A stretch of 64,000 nt of DNA from Eonycteris spelaea. Lineage: Eukaryota > Chordata > Mammalia > Chiroptera > Pteropodidae. Within the stretch, counting starts at the first letter, position 1. The number at the start of each line of letters is the position of its first letter. Positions 59,475 to 64,000 of this stretch are shown here, piece by piece. The stretch is taken from assembly GCA_003508835.1 (NCBI GenBank), contig PUFA01000068.1, forward strand, positions 6,758,001 to 6,822,000, written 5' to 3'. A model generated the notes under the pieces. The model was not told the origin of the DNA, made no database searches, and worked only from the letters and a program-made list of their open reading frames with translations. The position numbers were made by a program, and so were the translations under genes.

Positions 59475-59870
59475 GAATTCATTCATTTAGATAACTGTGT
59501 ATTAAGTACCTCCTAAAAGAATGTAGATATTCATAAAATATAGTTCCCATTCTCTGAATTTATAGTTTAATGGTAAAAACAAATGCTGATAAATCAGCAA
59601 ACTACCCACTGATTATTGCAAGTTGTGCAATGCATGTGAGACCCCTGGAGAGACCGTAGTAAATCCTGTCGACAGGTTTGTCAGAGCAGGAGGAATTTTT
59701 TGAACTGGATCTTAGAGTCTGAATTATATTGCCGGGAACAAAACAGGGAGCTGTACTTCAAATAGGGGTGCCTAAAGATTTTGTGGAGCAAGGAGAAAGG
59801 GTAGAGATGAGGCTGGAGAGGTGGAAAGGTGTGACTCAATATGAAGTTGGAGATCATGGATCATGAGTGC
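59475..59870 (-). repeat. L2 LINE fragment
   Basis: 'GTGTATTAAGTACCTCCTAA', 'TTTGAACTGGATCTTAGAGT' and 'GAGATGAGGCTGGAGAGGTG' match antisense L2. Confidence 0.7.
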
Positions 59871-60010
59871 ATAAGCACTGTCTCATATGCTCCAGAGCCT
59901 GTACCTCTTACCTGAATGACTTCGCTTATAGTGAACTCTTTGGACAAATTATTTTGTCTCTTTCTCTTCTGCAACATCAACTTTAGAACCACTATTTTTC
60001 TTATTGTTAC

Positions 60011-60673
60011 TGTTGGGACGATTGGAACACCAGTGCTACCATGGTAATACTGGAGATTCTTGGTTCTTTTTTGTTGTTGCAGAGACGATTCCAGTACAGC
60101 AACAGTTATGAGAGGTACGATTTATTAAAGTCACATTTTGAGGTAGAAATGGGTTACACCTAAACTGGGTAACCACTTGGAAATGAAAGTATACCCTCTT
60201 ATGAGGAGCAGGTTACAGCAAGGAAAGAGGTCTTGTAACCCCGTGGAAGGGGGAGGTCTATATTATAGTAGGGCCTGGATGGGTAGTTATGAAGGCGTTC
60301 CTAAGTGATTGGCGTGTGAGGTCATTTTGATTGACACTTGGAAGCTATATAACTCCCTGCCTAGTTCATATGTGCTTACCCAGAATTAAGTCTGTTATAA
60401 TTACATTCATGAACTTCTGGGCATAGACAAGGTATTAAAATGATGGTGTGATGAGGCTGAGGTTGTAGGTAGGTTAGAGTAGTACCTTCTGTGCAAGCAT
60501 CTGTGGCCAGATTAAACCAGCTATAGGTTTATGGCCCTTCAGACCTATGTCTCTTAGGATACAGGAGTGATTCCTTACAAAAGGGTGTTCTTTGAGTGGT
60601 CTCTGGGCCATCTCTGGGCTGGGCTTCCCATCCCTTGCTCCCATGTTGCTCATATCTGACTGGCTACCTAACA
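60011..60673 (-). mobile_element. Solitary LTR, copy 2 of the two-copy family
   Basis: 663 bases, TG to CA on the minus strand, aligning end to end with 45982-46654. It has AATAAA on the minus strand near 60122-60127. Flanking pentamers GTTAC and GTATC are only partly alike, so a target duplication is uncertain. No proviral interior. The two copies differ by many substitutions and small gaps, so both are old. Confidence 0.72.
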
Positions 60674-60734
60674 GTATCACTAAGCAAAATTTGTAATTAT
60701 ATATTTATTTGTATGGTGTTTTGCTTTTTGTCAT

Positions 60735-60850
60735 AGTTTATGTCTCTCACCAGATACACACTAAGGTCAGAGACTATGTGTCTTCTCATTATTGTATAGC
60801 CAGCATCTTTTGTATACATGACACATATTTTGAAAGAACAGATATATCAG
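60735..60850 (+). repeat. L2 3' end
   Basis: 'AAGGTCAGAGACTATGTGTC' and 'CAGCATCTTTTGTATACATG' parallel the L2 terminal region. Confidence 0.45.
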
Positions 60851-61394
60851 TACATATAGAACAGAAATGTTAATATTCTATGCAAGAGATTTGCATGATC
60901 CTATTTCTGTTATTTCTGCTTTAGAATGGTTGTAGTAATAGCAGTTTGTAATTTAAAGTAAAGGGGAAGACAAAAGGTATGACTAGCAAAAAAAAACCAA
61001 AATAGATATTTAACTTATATGTACAATTAATAAACAATTATTTTTCTTAAAATTAATAAAGATGCAAACAGAAAACAATACCACTAATAAAGCAACTGAG
61101 AATTTGGTTCTGTTTTTCTGTTTGGGTGCTATATCACCATGAGCACCTTAATCTATCTGGATGTCAAGTTCTTCACATGTTAAGTAATTATAAAGTATCT
61201 CTAAAACCTTTTGTAATTTGAACATTACATGTGACAAAACAGTTAACCAAGTTAAGTTAAATAAAGGAAATAGAAATAAATAGAAATAGAAAGCAATTCA
61301 CAAGAAATACATACCCTTATATAACATGTATATAACAGCATATATTTCTCAAATACATAACTTGTGTCCATTAATCTTGGATTACTGAATTACC
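60851..61394. other. No feature recognised
   Basis: Very AT-rich. Confidence 0.45.
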
Positions 61395-61610
61395 TTTTCT
61401 TTTTTTTTTTTAATATTTATAGATAATGGTGTTTTTTTCTTTTTTAATTATAGTTGATATTCAATATTTTATATTAGTTTCAGATCTACAGCACAGTGGT
61501 TAGACATTTATATAATTTACTGAATGATCCCCGATTATTCTAGTTCCCACCTAGCACTATACATAGTGTTTACAATATCATTTAATACATTACCTATGCT
61601 ATAAAGCTAT
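61395..61610 (-). mobile_element. L1 3' UTR fragment with T-run
   Basis: A T-run at 61400-61411, then 'TAATTATAGTTGATATTCAA', 'TTAGTTTCAGATCTACAGCA' and 'AGTGGTTAGACATTTATATA' match the antisense form of the 53245-53510 L1 end. Confidence 0.75.
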
Positions 61611-63103
61611 ACTATATCTGTGTCTTAGATAAGACTCACCTCAGGAGCAGATTGCCATTTGCATCTAAGTCATGGAGATTCTGAGTTTTCAGACCGTGTC
61701 ATGTTGCAGCAGCAGAGAATCCCTGTATCAACTCACCTTGCAGCCATTTATGTTCTGCTGTGCCTTTAAACCAACCGTGTTCCAGAAGTACCATGAGGTT
61801 GCTTCCTCTTCCTACCCACTAGTCTCTGAGGCTTAATTCTTTCTCTTTATTCAGTTCTGAATCTGACAGGCATCTCACCTGAGTCAGGAATAGAAAGGTA
61901 CAGAGTATGTTTGGTAGTAATGCTATGTATATTCTTGTTATATACAGGGTATGTGTGAAAAAACTAAATTGTGGGCCTCTGTGTACATATAGCCAGTGTG
62001 CTGCTACTGGATTCTGATAAGTTTTCATGTGAATAGCTGTTGAGGCTATGAAAAGAGATAATTCCTTTATCCTAAGGAAAAATGATGCCTATTTCTAATT
62101 TGCACAAAAGTATGTTTGGTTCAGCTGAAATCCTTGTCTTTCCTTAAAATAAGTGTTTTTAGTATAGCCATAGGCATTCAGCCCTTGTTCTCATCTGAGC
62201 CACTCTTTTTGTCAGTAACTTTTCATCCTCTTTCTAGTCAAGGAAATCTGAATGATTCAACTCTTCGCTGCCTCATCCTATAGTTATGAAAGAATTATAT
62301 GCTATTCACTGTAGTGAATTGTCAACAACATTGGGTATAAAGCAAGCAGAGCTTTTTAAATTATGGTACAACTACTACGGTACCTTTTTGAGGAAAGTTG
62401 ATTCTAAAATAGACATTTAAAACTATATGTCAGGCAGATTTTGATAATTAGTTAAAATATTCTCTCTGCCAGTGACCACCAAGACAATTAACAGGTTTGT
62501 AAAGATCGCGGGACTGCCTCACTCATTCACCATTTAGGCAAGGCATTCATTGAGGGCTTCTATCTGTGTCAGTCAAAACTTCCAACATGATTTTTTAAAC
62601 ATATGTACTATGCATGAATGAATAAAGAAGATGTACTGTGTATGTATATAGCACATATGTGTGTATATATGTGTAGTCAATTTTTTTTTCACCTCTCTGC
62701 ACTTCATGCAGACATAAGATTCAGAACATCAGGATTTTGCATGGTGAATTTTCTGGGTTTTTTTTTTTTCAATGCTGGTCTTATTTGTTATTTATGCCTG
62801 TGCTCTAAAATATTGATACTTATTAGAAAACTGCTTTAAAAATATATACAACATTTCTACGATTTCTTTCCTTTTGTTATATTTTATTTCCTATTTTTAC
62901 TTTTGCTTTTGGTAGTATCAAAATTAATGATAAATTACAAAATATCACTCATGCCACCTCCCTCCCATCTCTAAAGCACAATGTCACAGAAACTTACTTT
63001 TGTTCCACTAATTCAATTCAACTGTATCCATTGATGTTAGTCATAGAAATTCTAGATTAAAAAGATTATGTCATTACCTTGTTCATTTAATTATATAGAC
63101 CAT
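61611..63103. other. Unassigned; alternating TATG tract
   Basis: 62636-62678 is TG/TA-rich; T-runs lie at 62682 and 62759. No gene or repeat family is supported. Confidence 0.4.
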
Positions 63104-63312
63104 AGGTCAGAAAAATTTTCTGATAAAATCCAAGATAGTAAGTAATTTAGGCTTGTAGGTCATATGGTATTTGTTATAACTACTCAACTCTGCCCTTATA
63201 ATGTGAAGGTAGCTGTAGACAGTTTAAAATTTTAAAATCACTCTTAACTTGCAGGCTCAAAATGAGTCATTGGGCTGCATTTGGTCTGTAGGATTTGGTG
63301 TGCCAATCCTTA
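63104..63312 (+). mobile_element. MER20-type hAT relic
   Basis: 'TAGGCTTGTAGGTCATATGG', 'ACTACTCAACTCTGCCCTTA' and 'TGCATTTGGTCTGTAGGATT' match MER20. Confidence 0.78.
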
Positions 63313-64000
63313 ATACAGGTTTTCCTCCCTTTCAGAGGTTTTGCGGTATCTTAACACTACATTTATGTACATAATATTTGTTTATATCAGAAATGTTATC
63401 ATATTTGCGAAAACCATAAATCAAAAAGAGAGCAGACTTTAGAGGATACAGCCAGTAAACTAGTAAAGAAATTTTGTTATTAGAGTTCTTCGAGGAAGAA
63501 ACAAAAATGTACATGAAAAGAAATGAAACAGTAGATATAGTCATCTTATGTTCTTTTAAATAATATTAAAATTATCTAAAATACAGGGAGTAAGTTAATA
63601 TGGAAAAATCTCTACCTCTATTCCAAATAAACATATAATGTTGAATAATAATTTTTTAAAATTAAAATGTAATTACAAGTTTAAGTCAAATCAAGGCAAT
63701 GTCCAGAAACAGTGAGCATATGTTAAATCTGAAGTAAGATCATTCATTTGTGCATTAGAACTAGACATAAGCCTTTTAAACTGAAATTTAGGACTGCAAA
63801 GGCCACGTGGTGTAACCAGTGCAGGCCACAGGAACTGAACTACTTGAATAAAGCCCGAAGATAACTTGTCTTTGGAGTAGGATTTGTCTAGTACATAAAA
63901 TGAGATTTGAAAAACCTCTCCTCAGCTAACAGGATCTTGATAGGAACTTTCTATTGCCCCAGAGTTTGGTACCTAAGAAAAAAATCTACACTATGCATGT
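63313..64000. other. No feature recognised
   Basis: AT-rich to the window end. Confidence 0.45.

Noticed and set aside
1..64000. CRISPR arrays, bacterial operons, tRNA or rRNA genes, viral genomes
   Set aside because: No spaced direct repeats, cloverleaf sequence or dense coding strand is visible; the only retroviral traces are LTRs without genes.

Overview
This window looks like ordinary nuclear DNA of a placental mammal. It is AT-rich, has no CpG island, no bacterial-style operons, no CRISPR array and no recognisable RNA gene. It is dense in mammalian interspersed repeats: MIR, L2, L1, MER5A, MER20, a MER1-like element and LTR retrotransposons. Primate Alu, rodent B1/B2, carnivore SINE and ruminant BovB elements are absent as far as I can see. 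Several L1 3' ends (about 14.1, 53.3, 54.3 and 61.5 kb) carry the 3'-end type I associate with laurasiatherian mammals and especially bats. A bat is my best guess, from memory and not from a search.

The main genic signal is on the minus strand. Five exon-like segments at 24071-24200, 21896-21965, 19490-19589, 18752-18883 and 18139-18198 each sit between a plausible 3' and 5' splice site. Each is open in exactly the frame needed, and their phases fit end to end (0>1, 1>2, 2>0, 0>0, 0>stop). Together they would encode a C-terminal part of about 163 residues. I do not recognise the protein. A further exon-like segment at 47353-47448 has a compatible phase, as do weaker ones near 48.4 and 50.1 kb; if real, most of 24-50 kb is intron. 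Left of about 17.7 kb would be downstream intergenic sequence.

Layout. 1-17.7 kb: intergenic, with L2 and MIR relics, an LTR end at 7.1-7.7 kb, a head-to-head pair of L1 fragments (8.6-10.8 kb), a mosaic of opposed L1 3' ends (14.1-15.4 kb) and one possible conserved noncoding block (1.08-1.56 kb). 17.7-24.2 kb: the 3' end of the candidate gene, with MER5A, MER5A and a MER1-like element clustered in one intron. 24.2-47 kb: presumed intron, with a probable LTR-internal-LTR element (26.7-29.2 kb) followed at once by an MLT1 LTR, several microsatellites and long L2 relics. 47-64 kb: possible upstream exons, more L1/L2/MIR, and two 0.66-kb LTRs of one family in opposite orientation at 46.0 and 60.0 kb.

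I see no cassette resembling a new multi-gene system. The most useful item is the unidentified spliced minus-strand gene. All repeat names come from remembered consensus sequences, so boundaries are approximate (usually within 10-40 bases). Most translations longer than 60 codons elsewhere in the window are chance ORFs or fall in repeats.
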